From contig NZ_FRYK01000001.1 of the NCBI RefSeq assembly GCF_900148835.1, forward strand, positions 806,001-870,000: DNA of 64,000 bases, given 5' to 3'. Source of the stretch: Flavobacterium cucumis (GTDB taxonomy: Bacteria; Bacteroidota; Bacteroidia; Flavobacteriales; Flavobacteriaceae). The notes under the pieces are model-generated. The model was given only the letters and a program-made list of their open reading frames with translations. It was not told where the DNA came from and did no database searches. The translations under genes were made by a program, and so were the position numbers. How positions within the stretch are numbered: position 1 is the first letter of the stretch; the number at the start of each line of letters is the position of its first letter. This document shows, piece after piece, positions 15,702-23,416 of the stretch.

Positions 15702-17573
15702 ATGTTTTTAAATCAATACGATGTAATTGTTGTGGGTGCTGGTCATGCCGGTTGTGAAGCTGCTGCTGCTGCTTCCAACATGGGGTGCTCTACTCTTTTG
15801 GTAACAATGAATCTTCAAAACATTGCGCAGATGTCGTGTAATCCTGCTATGGGAGGAATTGCAAAAGGACAAATCGTGCGTGAGATTGATGCTTTGGGTG
15901 GATACTCTGGAATTGTTTCAGACAAGACTGCCATCCAATTCAAGATGTTGAATAAATCAAAAGGACCAGCAATGTGGTCGCCAAGAGTGCAATCGGACAG
16001 AATGCGTTTTTCTGATGAATGGAGATCGATGTTGGAGAATACTCCGAACTTGGATTTTTACCAAGAAATGGTGGCTGGAATTTTATCAGAGAACGGAAAG
16101 ATTGTAGGAGTGAAAACTTCGCTTGGAGTGGAAATCAAATCAAAGACTGTTGTATTAACAAACGGAACTTTTTTGAATGGATTGATTCATATTGGCGACA
16201 AACAATTCGGTGGAGGTCGCGCAGGAGAAAGTGCTTCTTTTGGCATCACCGAAGATTTAGTGAAATTAGGTTTTGAATCAGGAAGAATGAAAACGGGTAC
16301 ACCTCCACGTGTGGATGGACGTTCTTTAGATTTTTCTAAAATGGTAGAACAGCCTGGTGACGAACATCCAGAAAAGTTTTCGTATTCGAATTTGACCGCT
16401 CCATTAAAAACACAACGTTCTTGTTGGATGTCGTATACTTCGTTAGAAGTGCACGATATTTTACGTGAAGGTTTTGATAGAAGTCCAATGTTCAACGGAA
16501 GAATCAAAAGTTTAGGTCCGAGATATTGTCCCTCAATCGAAGATAAAATTAATCGTTTTGCAGATAAAGAACGTCATCAATTATTTGTTGAACCAGAAGG
16601 TTGGACAACTTGCGAATATTATATCAACGGATTCTCAACTTCGTTGCCAGAAGATATTCAATTCAAAGCATTGCGTTCTGTTGCCGGATTTGAGAATGTG
16701 AAATTTTTCAGACCAGGTTATGCTATCGAATACGATTACTTCCCTCCTACGCAATTGCAACACACTTTAGAAACCAAGTTGGTTGAAGGGTTGTATTTTG
16801 CCGGACAAATTAATGGAACTACTGGTTACGAAGAAGCAGCATCACAAGGTTTGATGGCTGGAATAAATGCAGCATTAAAAGTTCAGAATAGAGAACCATT
16901 TATCTTAAAAAGAGATGAAGCATATATCGGAGTTTTAATTGACGACTTAATAACAAAAGGTACAGAAGAGCCTTATCGTATGTTTACTTCTCGTGCTGAA
17001 TACAGAACGTTATTGCGTCAAGATAATGCTGATTTTAGATTAACACCTAAATCATTTGAAATTGGTTTAGCTAAAGAAGAGCGTTTGATTCGAATGGAAC
17101 AAAAATTCTCTCAATCGGAAGCAATGGTGAATTTCTTTAGAGAAACAAGTTTGAAACCTGAAGAAGCAAATCCAATTTTAGAAGCTAAAGGTTCGGCTCC
17201 GATGAGTCAGCCAGATAAAATGTTTAAAGTTTTCTCTCGTCCGCAATTGGATTTGGAAGATTTTAGAAAGTTTAAAAAAGTAGCTGCTTATATAGAAGAA
17301 CACGATTTAGATCAAGAAGTAGTGGAGCAAGCCGAAATTCAAGTAAAATATTCAGGTTATATCGAAAAGGAAAAAAACAATGCGGATAAATTGACACGTT
17401 TAGAAGACATGATAATTCCCGATAATTTTAATTTCGATAAAATCCAATCCATTTCAATTGAAGCCAAACAAAAATTAAATAAGATTCGACCAAGAACTAT
17501 CGCACAAGCTTCTCGTATTAGTGGAGTTTCGCCAAGTGATATTTCGGTGTTGTTGATATATATGGGAAGATAA
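15702..17573 (+). CDS. mnmG: tRNA uridine-5-carboxymethylaminomethyl modification enzyme MnmG (GidA)
   Basis: A 623-residue FAD protein that works with MnmE to install the carboxymethylaminomethyl group on U34 of certain tRNAs. The N-terminal dinucleotide fold reads DVIVVGAGHAGCEAA (residues 8-22). MSCNPAMGGIAKG at about 45-57 and GTPPRVDGR at about 199-207 are family marks. Near 365-385 comes GLYFAGQINGTTGYEEAASQG. The C-terminal helical domain ends in SRISGVSPSDISVLLIY. The length equals E. coli MnmG (629). parS sites lie on both sides of the gene. The position near oriC in many bacteria is known for gidA. Confidence 0.97.
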   Translation: MFLNQYDVIVVGAGHAGCEAAAAASNMGCSTLLVTMNLQNIAQMSCNPAMGGIAKGQIVREIDALGGYSGIVSDKTAIQFKMLNKSKGPAMWSPRVQSDRMRFSDEWRSMLENTPNLDFYQEMVAGILSENGKIVGVKTSLGVEIKSKTVVLTNGTFLNGLIHIGDKQFGGGRAGESASFGITEDLVKLGFESGRMKTGTPPRVDGRSLDFSKMVEQPGDEHPEKFSYSNLTAPLKTQRSCWMSYTSLEVHDILREGFDRSPMFNGRIKSLGPRYCPSIEDKINRFADKERHQLFVEPEGWTTCEYYINGFSTSLPEDIQFKALRSVAGFENVKFFRPGYAIEYDYFPPTQLQHTLETKLVEGLYFAGQINGTTGYEEAASQGLMAGINAALKVQNREPFILKRDEAYIGVLIDDLITKGTEEPYRMFTSRAEYRTLLRQDNADFRLTPKSFEIGLAKEERLIRMEQKFSQSEAMVNFFRETSLKPEEANPILEAKGSAPMSQPDKMFKVFSRPQLDLEDFRKFKKVAAYIEEHDLDQEVVEQAEIQVKYSGYIEKEKNNADKLTRLEDMIIPDNFNFDKIQSISIEAKQKLNKIRPRTIAQASRISGVSPSDISVLLIYMGR

Positions 17574-17574
17574 A

Positions 17575-17612
17575 AAAGTGTTCAGTGTTCAGTTTTTAGT
17601 ATTCAGTAAAAA
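17575..17612. repeat. GTGTTCAGT-type word repeat
   Basis: The spacer after mnmG starts with GTGTTCAGTGTTCAG and goes on to AGTATTCAGT. These words occur in reverse complement at 4631-4660 and 5853-5868, so they belong to a dispersed repeat family. Confidence 0.5.
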
Positions 17613-17613
17613 A

Positions 17614-17629
17614 TGTTTCACGTGAAACA
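17614..17629. promoter_or_regulatory. parS: parS site 3 (downstream of mnmG)
   Basis: TGTTTCACGTGAAACA, a perfect 16-bp palindrome and full parS match, 41 bases past the mnmG stop. Confidence 0.9.
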
Positions 17630-17677
17630 ACCTTGTAAACCCCATTAAAATAAGCCTTTCGCATAAAAATTAAATAA

Positions 17678-18526
17678 ATGAATTTTTTAGAAGATAAAAG
17701 TTTTATTACCGTTAAAGATTTTTCAGTTTCTGGAGAATCTTTTTCCTTGTTGTTAAATGAGGAATATCAAATTTTAAAAACACATCCCCAACCTACGTTA
17801 GATAAATTAGGTTCATATTACGAATTCGAAGATTACATTTCCCACACCGATGGAAAACGTACCTTGTTTGAAAAAATGTATCATTTCATCAAAAGAAAAG
17901 CAATTCGTGATAAAGTGAAATTAATTAATTCGTACCAACCACTAAAAGGTAAAATTTTAGACATCGGAGCTGGAACAGGAGATTTTCTTTTAGAATGTAA
18001 AAATCAAAACTGGGATATTTTAGGAATTGAGCCAAACGATAAAGCAAAGGGAATTGCTGTTGGAAAAGGAATTAAGTTTGGCAATACCATTGAAAAGTTA
18101 GAAAGCAATTCATTTGATGTCATTACTATGTGGCATGTTTTAGAACATGTTCCAGATGTCGAACATCAAGTTGCGGAATTAAAAAGATTATTGAAACCTT
18201 CTGGAACTATTGTTATTGCCGTTCCTAATTTCAAATCATACGATGCGAAATATTACAAGGAATTTTGGGCAGCTTATGATGTGCCTAGACATTTGTGGCA
18301 TTTTTCAAAAACAGCAATCGAAAAATTATTCGACAAACAAAATATGAATCTTGAAGATATTAAACCAATGTGGTTTGATAGTTTTTATGTGTCGCTTTTA
18401 TCTGAAAAATATAAATCAGGTAAAATGAATTTCTTTTCTGGATTTTTTATTGGTTTGATCTCAAATCTATCTGGATTCTTTAAAAAGGAGTTTTCATCGC
18501 ATATTTATGTATTAAAAAACAAGTAA
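17678..18526 (+). CDS. Class I SAM-dependent methyltransferase
   Basis: A 282-residue methyltransferase with an N-terminal extension of about 85 residues. Motif I reads ILDIGAGTGDFLLEC (about residues 91-105), followed by GIEPNDKA. Motif IV is FDVITMWHVLEHVPD (about 145-160), and VIAVPNFKSYDA follows. These are the marks of the UbiE/Methyltransf_11-23 type. The N-terminal part with HPQPTLDKLGSYYEFEDYISH resembles O-methyltransferases acting on polysaccharide or quinone substrates in Bacteroidetes, but the substrate cannot be told. It follows mnmG after 104 bases that include a parS site. Confidence 0.82.
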   Translation: MNFLEDKSFITVKDFSVSGESFSLLLNEEYQILKTHPQPTLDKLGSYYEFEDYISHTDGKRTLFEKMYHFIKRKAIRDKVKLINSYQPLKGKILDIGAGTGDFLLECKNQNWDILGIEPNDKAKGIAVGKGIKFGNTIEKLESNSFDVITMWHVLEHVPDVEHQVAELKRLLKPSGTIVIAVPNFKSYDAKYYKEFWAAYDVPRHLWHFSKTAIEKLFDKQNMNLEDIKPMWFDSFYVSLLSEKYKSGKMNFFSGFFIGLISNLSGFFKKEFSSHIYVLKNK

Positions 18527-18768
18527 AAATCATTTTAAAGCGATTTTAGACACTTTTTTGTTTGGTTTGATATAGTTTGTTGCCTTTTTATAGTTGATTT
18601 ATCTTGTTTGAATTATAAAAGCCCTTTTTTATAGTTATAAACTATTAATTTTTATTATTTAAATAAGAAATGATTATAGTTAAAAAATTAAAATAAAAAG
18701 CTACAAATTTGTTACTTTACAACTTATTATTACTTTTACGAAAATTTATTAATTACCAATATCGAAAA

Positions 18769-19344
18769 ATGAAAAAACTAGTATTGATTTTAGCTGTTGC
18801 ATTAGGTTTTTTAGCTTGCAACAAAACAGAAACTACTGCAAAAGAATTTAAAACTGCATATATCGACACCGCTGTGTTGATTGAAAAATATGAAAAATTT
18901 AAAGATGAAGACGACAAGTTCAAAGTAAAATCGGAAGAATTAGGTCGCCCACTTGAAGCTAAAGTTAGAGCCTTTCAATCTGAAGCACAAAGTTTTCAAC
19001 AGAATGCTCAGGCAAAAGGGCCACAATGGGCACAACAAAAAGGTGCTGAATTGCAACAAAGAGAGCAGCAATTGGGAATGGAACAAAACGCTTTAATTCA
19101 ACAATTACAACAAGAAGGAGCCGTTTTGAAGGATACTTTAATTAGTGAAGTAAAAAAATTCATTAAAGATTATGGGAAGAAAAAAGGTTATGATTATATC
19201 TATGGAACAGGAGATGCAGCAACAATTTTGTACGCAAAAGAAGGATATGATATTACTAAAGATGTTTTAAAAGAACTTAATGACACTTATAATGCTACAA
19301 AAAAAGACGTTAAGGTAGCCGCTAAAGAAGAAGAAAAGAAATAA
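18769..19344 (+). CDS. OmpH/Skp-like periplasmic chaperone, probable lipoprotein
   Basis: A 191-residue OmpH (Skp) family protein that would escort outer-membrane proteins through the periplasm. The N-terminus MKKLVLILAVALGFLACNKT looks like a lipoprotein signal with Cys at residue 17. The mature part opens with the family pattern AYIDTAVLIEKYEKFKDEDDKF. It continues as a Gln/Glu-rich coiled coil (about 40-130) and ends with the strand segment KKGYDYIYGTGDAATILYAKEGYDIT. The frame is open 20 codons further upstream, but the signal peptide fixes ATG at 18769. It is probably monocistronic, with a terminator at 19430-19463. Confidence 0.85.
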   Translation: MKKLVLILAVALGFLACNKTETTAKEFKTAYIDTAVLIEKYEKFKDEDDKFKVKSEELGRPLEAKVRAFQSEAQSFQQNAQAKGPQWAQQKGAELQQREQQLGMEQNALIQQLQQEGAVLKDTLISEVKKFIKDYGKKKGYDYIYGTGDAATILYAKEGYDITKDVLKELNDTYNATKKDVKVAAKEEEKK

Positions 19345-19429
19345 TTCTTTGTTGTTATTTCCACTCTGAATTTATTTCAGAATCTAATTTTGCTAATTTA
19401 AATTAATTCTGAAACAAGTTCAGTTTAAC

Positions 19430-19463
19430 AAGAGGTTCTCCTTTTTTTGAGAGCCTCTTTTTT
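19430..19463 (+). terminator. Terminator of the OmpH-like gene
   Basis: The arms AAGAGGTTCTC and GAGAGCCTCTT (one mismatch) enclose a T-rich loop and are followed by TTTTATT. Confidence 0.75.
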
Positions 19464-19509
19464 ATTTCTTTTTGTTTCTATATATTTGTTTTTTAAAATT
19501 TTACGCCAT

Positions 19510-21783
19510 ATGGAACAACTATCTGCCGCAGCCAATTACACTCTCCGATTTATTAATCAAACTAATAAATCCATCTTCTTAACCGGTAAAGCAGGAACCG
19601 GAAAAACAACACTTTTAAAAGAAATTATAGCTACAACACATAAAAACACAGTTGTTGTCGCACCAACTGGAATTGCCGCTTTGAACGCGAATGGCGTTAC
19701 AATTCACTCGATGTTTCAATTACCTTTTGCCGCTTTTATCCCTGATAATAAGAAACTTCCACATTTTTCAGAGACCACAAAATTTGAAAATCGGGATTCG
19801 CTCGGACGTCATTTTAAAATGAATAGGACAAAACGTTCTGTCATACGAAATATGGAATTGCTAGTAATTGATGAAGTTTCTATGCTCCGTGCTGATGTGC
19901 TTGATGCTGTGGATTTCATGATGCGTAAAGTGAGAAGAATTGAAAAACCCTTTGGCGGAGCCCAAGTTTTATTTATAGGAGATTTATTACAATTACCACC
20001 TGTTGTGAAAAATGAGGAATGGGAAATGTTGAAGAATTACTACCGAGGCATGTTCTTTTTTCATTCGCATGTAATACAACAATTCCCACCTTTGTATATC
20101 GAATTAGATAAAATTTTTCGTCAAACGGATACCGAATTTATTGCTGTTTTGAACAATTTACGTCACAATAAAATCACTTCAGATGATGTACAACTGCTAA
20201 ATCAATTTGTGCAACCTGATTTTGATCTGAAGAATAACAAAGGTTTCATTATTTTAACCACGCATAATGCTAAAGCCGATAGCATAAACGCTCAGTCGTT
20301 ACAAGATTTAGAAGGAAAACAATTCAACTATTCACCAGAAATTACTGGAGATTTTCCCGAAAAAATTTATCCATTAGAAGAGCAATTGCAGCTAAAAGTC
20401 GGAGCGCAAGTCATGTTTATTAAAAACGATTTGAATTTCGAGAAGCAATTTTTCAACGGAAAAATGGGCGTAATCAGTTCGTTAACCGAGAAGGAAATTT
20501 TTGTTCACTTTCCTGAAGAAAATAAAACGATTGAAGTTGAAAGGTACGAATGGCAAAACATTCGCTACAAAGTCAACGAAAATACTAAAGAAATTGAAGA
20601 AGAAGTCATCGGAACTTTTGTCCACTACCCTATCAAGTTAGCTTGGGCGATTACGGTACATAAAAGTCAAGGCTTAACTTTTGACAAAGCTGCGCTCGAT
20701 GTATCGCAAGTTTTTGCACCCGGACAAGCGTATGTGGCTTTATCGCGTTTGCGTTCGTTAAAAGGGCTTATTTTGCTTTCTCCGTTGCGAATGAATGGCA
20801 TTTCGAGCGATGAAGAAGTACTCAATTATGCCGAAAACAAAGCTTCTGAAGAGATTTTGCAACATTCGTTAGCCAAAGAAACATTAATTTTTTGGTTGAA
20901 TACCTTACTTAATTCTTATGATTTCAAAGAATTAGGTCAAGAATGGCGCAATCATTTGTTCAGCTATAATTCCGAAGCACCAAAATCACCAAAAACAAAG
21001 CATAACGATTGGGCCAAATCCCAATATGATAAAATCGCCGAAATTTTAGCACCCTCTGGGAAATTCATGTCGCAATTGCATAAAATTTTTTCCGATGAGA
21101 ATCTTGATGTGAATTTTGTTAAAGAACGATGTGATGCTGCTTATCAGTACTTTTTTAAAACGTTAGATGCTGCCGCAGAAGAATTGTTGTTGAAGATCGA
21201 AGAAGTCAAACGTATTAAAAAAGTTAAAGCATTTTATGATGAATTATTGGTTTTAGAAGAACTTCAAATCAAAACGATTTTACAACTTAAAAAAGCAAAA
21301 TTACTGACCAATATCATTGTAGAAGGGAAAGAAATTTCAAGGAAAAATTTAATTTCGGAAGACATTAGTACTTACAAAATCAATAAGTTAGTGGTTGTGG
21401 CAGAACGTTTTAGAACTTTGCATGCGGCATTAGTAGAAGACAATGAAGATGTTTCGTATTACACCGATTCAAAAAAGAAAAAAACAAAAGAGCCAAAAAA
21501 ATCGACTTACGAAGACACCTTGGAATTGTGGAAACAAAACTTATCGATTTACGAAATAGCAAAACACCGAAAGTTAACACCACAAACGATTTACAACCAT
21601 TTTTCCAAGTTAATTCAAATGGAAATCGTGCAACTTTCCGACATTTTACCAGAAGATAAAATTTCCGATTTAAGAGCCGCTTTCAAAGATTTTAAAGGCG
21701 AAAGTTTGGGCGAATTAAAAGAAATCCACGGCGATAAATTCACTTGGGACGAGTTGAAATTGTATAAAGCGAGTTTGGGTTAA
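19510..21783 (+). CDS. Pif1-like AAA helicase with C-terminal HRDC/helix-turn-helix region
   Basis: A 757-residue superfamily 1 helicase. Walker A is GKAGTGKTT at residues 26-34, Walker B is [10 protein letters not shown] at about 120-129, and GDLLQLPPV and the late motif [34 protein letters not shown] (about 400-440) are those of Pif1/RecD2-type enzymes. The C-terminal third carries an HRDC-like helical region and a winged-helix segment ([20 protein letters not shown], then [13 protein letters not shown]). It probably unwinds DNA in repair or replication. The frame is open 21 codons upstream, but ATG at 19510 directly precedes the conserved part. The terminator of the previous gene lies in that extension. 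Confidence 0.88.
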   Translation: [757 protein letters not shown]

Positions 21784-21812
21784 TTTTTAACACAATTTTT
21801 ACCCTCAAAGGT

Positions 21813-21834
21813 GTCATGCTGCTAAGCATCCCAC
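21813..21834. repeat. Palindrome A of the GIY-YIG array
   Basis: GTCATGCTGCTAAGCATCCC and two more bases. The stem is ATGCT/AGCAT with loop GCTA. The same sequence recurs at 22302-22323. Confidence 0.7.
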
Positions 21835-21869
21835 ACAAAGTTATAACGCATTCATCTCACATACAGTTT

Positions 21870-21889
21870 GTTATGCTGTCAAGCATCTC
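21870..21889. repeat. Palindrome B, left arm of the GIY-YIG unit
   Basis: GTTATGCTGTCAAGCATCTC. The stem is ATGCT/AGCAT with loop GTCA. It is the inverted counterpart of the element at 22238-22257 on the other side of the gene. Confidence 0.75.
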
Positions 21890-21916
21890 ACATACAACAC
21901 TTTAAAAGCCAAAATC

Positions 21917-22228
21917 ATGATCGAATTCACAGAAGGAATCTATAACTTTTACGTTTACATTCTAACAAACAAAGCTAAAACAGTTCTTTACACAGGTGTT
22001 ACGAATAACTTAAAAAGAAGATTAGAAGAACACAACGAAAAACTAAATCCAAAAAGTTTTACAGCAAAATACAACCTCAATTATTTAATTTATTACGAGA
22101 AATATGGCTGGATCCAACAAGCAATTGCTAGAGAAAAGGAAATTAAACTTTTAAGAAGAGATTTGAAATTGGAGTTAATAAGAGAATTCAATCCCAACAT
22201 GGAGTTTTTAAATAAAAGCTTTTCATAA
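21917..22228 (+). CDS. Solitary GIY-YIG nuclease domain protein
   Basis: A 103-residue protein that is nothing but a GIY-YIG domain, as in the UvrC N-terminus and homing endonucleases. The core reads YVYILTNKAKTVLYTGVTNN (residues 12-31), where VYIL and YTGVT replace GIY and YIG. The conserved Arg follows in LKRRLEEHN, and a Glu within IAREKEIKLLRRD is the likely metal ligand. It would cut DNA; no partner domain is present. It lies between inverted palindromes (21870-21889 and 22238-22257), and a broken second copy lies at 22592-22902. Small genes of this type are widespread in Bacteroidetes with unknown role. Confidence 0.85.
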   Translation: MIEFTEGIYNFYVYILTNKAKTVLYTGVTNNLKRRLEEHNEKLNPKSFTAKYNLNYLIYYEKYGWIQQAIAREKEIKLLRRDLKLELIREFNPNMEFLNKSFS

Positions 22229-22237
22229 GAATTAAAA

Positions 22238-22257
22238 GAGATGCTTGACAGCATGAC
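22238..22257. repeat. Palindrome C, right arm of the GIY-YIG unit
   Basis: GAGATGCTTGACAGCATGAC. Its reverse complement GTCATGCTGTCAAGCATCTC equals palindrome F and differs from B at one base. It starts 9 bases past the stop codon. Confidence 0.75.
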
Positions 22258-22301
22258 AACTTTGTGTGTGAATGTTTTCCGTTTAGTTTACCCTCAAAGT
22301 T

Positions 22302-22439
22302 GTCATGCTGCTAAGCATCCCACGCAAAGTTTAAATCCATTTCTTTCACGAGCAGTCTAACACAAAGATAAAGCCTAAAAAATAATTTTTGAACAATCAT
22401 TTTTCATTGGAAATACAAAGAGATACTTGACAGCATGAC
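22302..22439. repeat. Gene-less middle unit of the palindrome array (D and E)
   Basis: Palindrome D (22302-22323) repeats A, and palindrome E (22420-22439) repeats C with one change that breaks a stem pair. The 96 bases between them hold no gene. The DNA after E (AACGTTGTG...CGTTTAGTTT) resembles that after C and G. It looks like a third tandem unit that has lost its nuclease gene. Confidence 0.6.
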
Positions 22440-22543
22440 AAACGTTGTGGAGATCTTTTTGCGTTTAGTTTTAAAGTAAAGTTTGTTTTACTGTTCAGGG
22501 TGTTTCACTTAAAATTTAAGCCCAATTATTCCACGTTCAGTTT

Positions 22544-22563
22544 GTCATGCTGTCAAGCATCTC
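22544..22563. repeat. Palindrome F, left arm of the broken GIY-YIG copy
   Basis: GTCATGCTGTCAAGCATCTC, the exact reverse complement of element C. It stands 28 bases before the ATG of the pseudogene. Confidence 0.75.
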
Positions 22564-22591
22564 ACTCAAAAACACTTTAAAAGCCAAAATC

Positions 22592-22902
22592 ATGATGGAA
22601 TTCACAGAAGGAATCTACAACTTTTACGTTTATATTCTAACAAGCAAATTCAAAACAGTTTTACACAGGCGTTACTAATAATCTAAAAAAGACGATTAGA
22701 AGAACACAATGAAAAACTAAACCCAAACAGTTTTACAGCAAAATACAACCTTAATTATTTGATTTATTATGAAAAATGCGGTTGGATTTAACAAGCAATA
22801 GATAGAGAAAAAGAAATAAAACTTTTAAGAAGAGATTTGAAATTGGAGTTAATACAAGACTTCAATCCAAAGATGGATTTTTTTAATAATAGGTTTTCAT
22901 AA
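22592..22902 (+). pseudogene. Broken second copy of the GIY-YIG nuclease gene
   Basis: The DNA follows the intact gene at 21917-22228 nearly base by base, from ATGATGGAATTCACAGAAGG to the same TTTTCATAA end. It carries a 2-base deletion near 22660 (GTTTTACACAGG against GTTCTTTACACAGG), a 1-base insertion around 22687, and a stop replacing the Gln codon in the WIQQ segment (TAA at 22789-22791). The upstream 30 bases (AACACTTTAAAAGCCAAAAT) are also identical, so a whole unit was duplicated. It is no longer able to code for the nuclease. Confidence 0.9.
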
Positions 22903-22911
22903 ATAACAAAA

Positions 22912-22931
22912 GGCATGCTTGACAGCATAAC
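22912..22931. repeat. Palindrome G, right arm of the broken GIY-YIG copy
   Basis: GGCATGCTTGACAGCATAAC. Its stem core ATGCT-TGAC-AGCAT is identical to that of C. It begins 9 bases past the end of the pseudogene, the same distance as C from the intact gene. Confidence 0.7.
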
Positions 22932-22973
22932 AAGCGTTGTGTAGATTTTTTACGCTTAATTATCCGTAAAGTT

Positions 22974-22993
22974 GTCACGCTGTTAAGCGTCTC
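22974..22993. repeat. Palindrome H with compensatory stem change
   Basis: GTCACGCTGTTAAGCGTCTC. The stem is ACGCT/AGCGT instead of ATGCT/AGCAT. The T-A pair is replaced by C-G on both arms, and the outer bases are kept. Confidence 0.7.
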
Positions 22994-23024
22994 TTGTATA
23001 TGTGAAATTTCGTTGATATCAAAA

Positions 23025-23414
23025 TTAGTTCAACCAAAAAACCACTAAAACTGCTGGAATAAAGTAAATTACAATCGTTCTAGCACCATCGTAATCTTTG
23101 GCTAAACGTTGCCCGAACAAAAGAAAAAGTAATGTAATGCAAGATAAAATCGCACCATAAAATCCTAAACCTCTAATCACTACATCTTGTACGAGGTGTT
23201 GAATAATTCCAGAAACACATAAAATTCCGGAAACTACTTCTAATAGCAATACAATTCCTAAAGCAAACGGAACTTGTTTGGCTAAAATCGTGTTTGCAAA
23301 ATGACCTGTTAACCATTCCACATTGCCTTTCCAGTCTTTAATTTTATCATATCCAGATTGTAAAAAAGTGATGGCTAAAAAAGCTAAAACTAAAAGAGGA
23401 GCAACTTGTATCAT
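23025..23414 (-). CDS. DoxX-like membrane protein
   Basis: A 129-residue four-helix membrane protein. Hydrophobic segments lie at about 3-20, 47-68, 80-100 and 110-128. The pattern LVLAFLAITFLQSGYDKIKDW near the start and GIVLLLEVVSGILCVSG in the middle fit the DoxX/DoxD family (F---G--KL then lE---G). The family is loosely linked to redox and thiol metabolism; no function can be assigned here. It stands 2 bases after holB on the same strand, so the two are probably cotranscribed. Confidence 0.7.
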   Translation of the reverse strand: MIQVAPLLVLAFLAITFLQSGYDKIKDWKGNVEWLTGHFANTILAKQVPFALGIVLLLEVVSGILCVSGIIQHLVQDVVIRGLGFYGAILSCITLLFLLFGQRLAKDYDGARTIVIYFIPAVLVVFWLN

Positions 23415-23416
23415 AA

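Noticed and set aside
21811-22993. Hairpin series considered as a CRISPR array
   Set aside because: Spacing is irregular, the elements alternate in orientation and enclose a gene and a pseudogene, and no cas genes are nearby.
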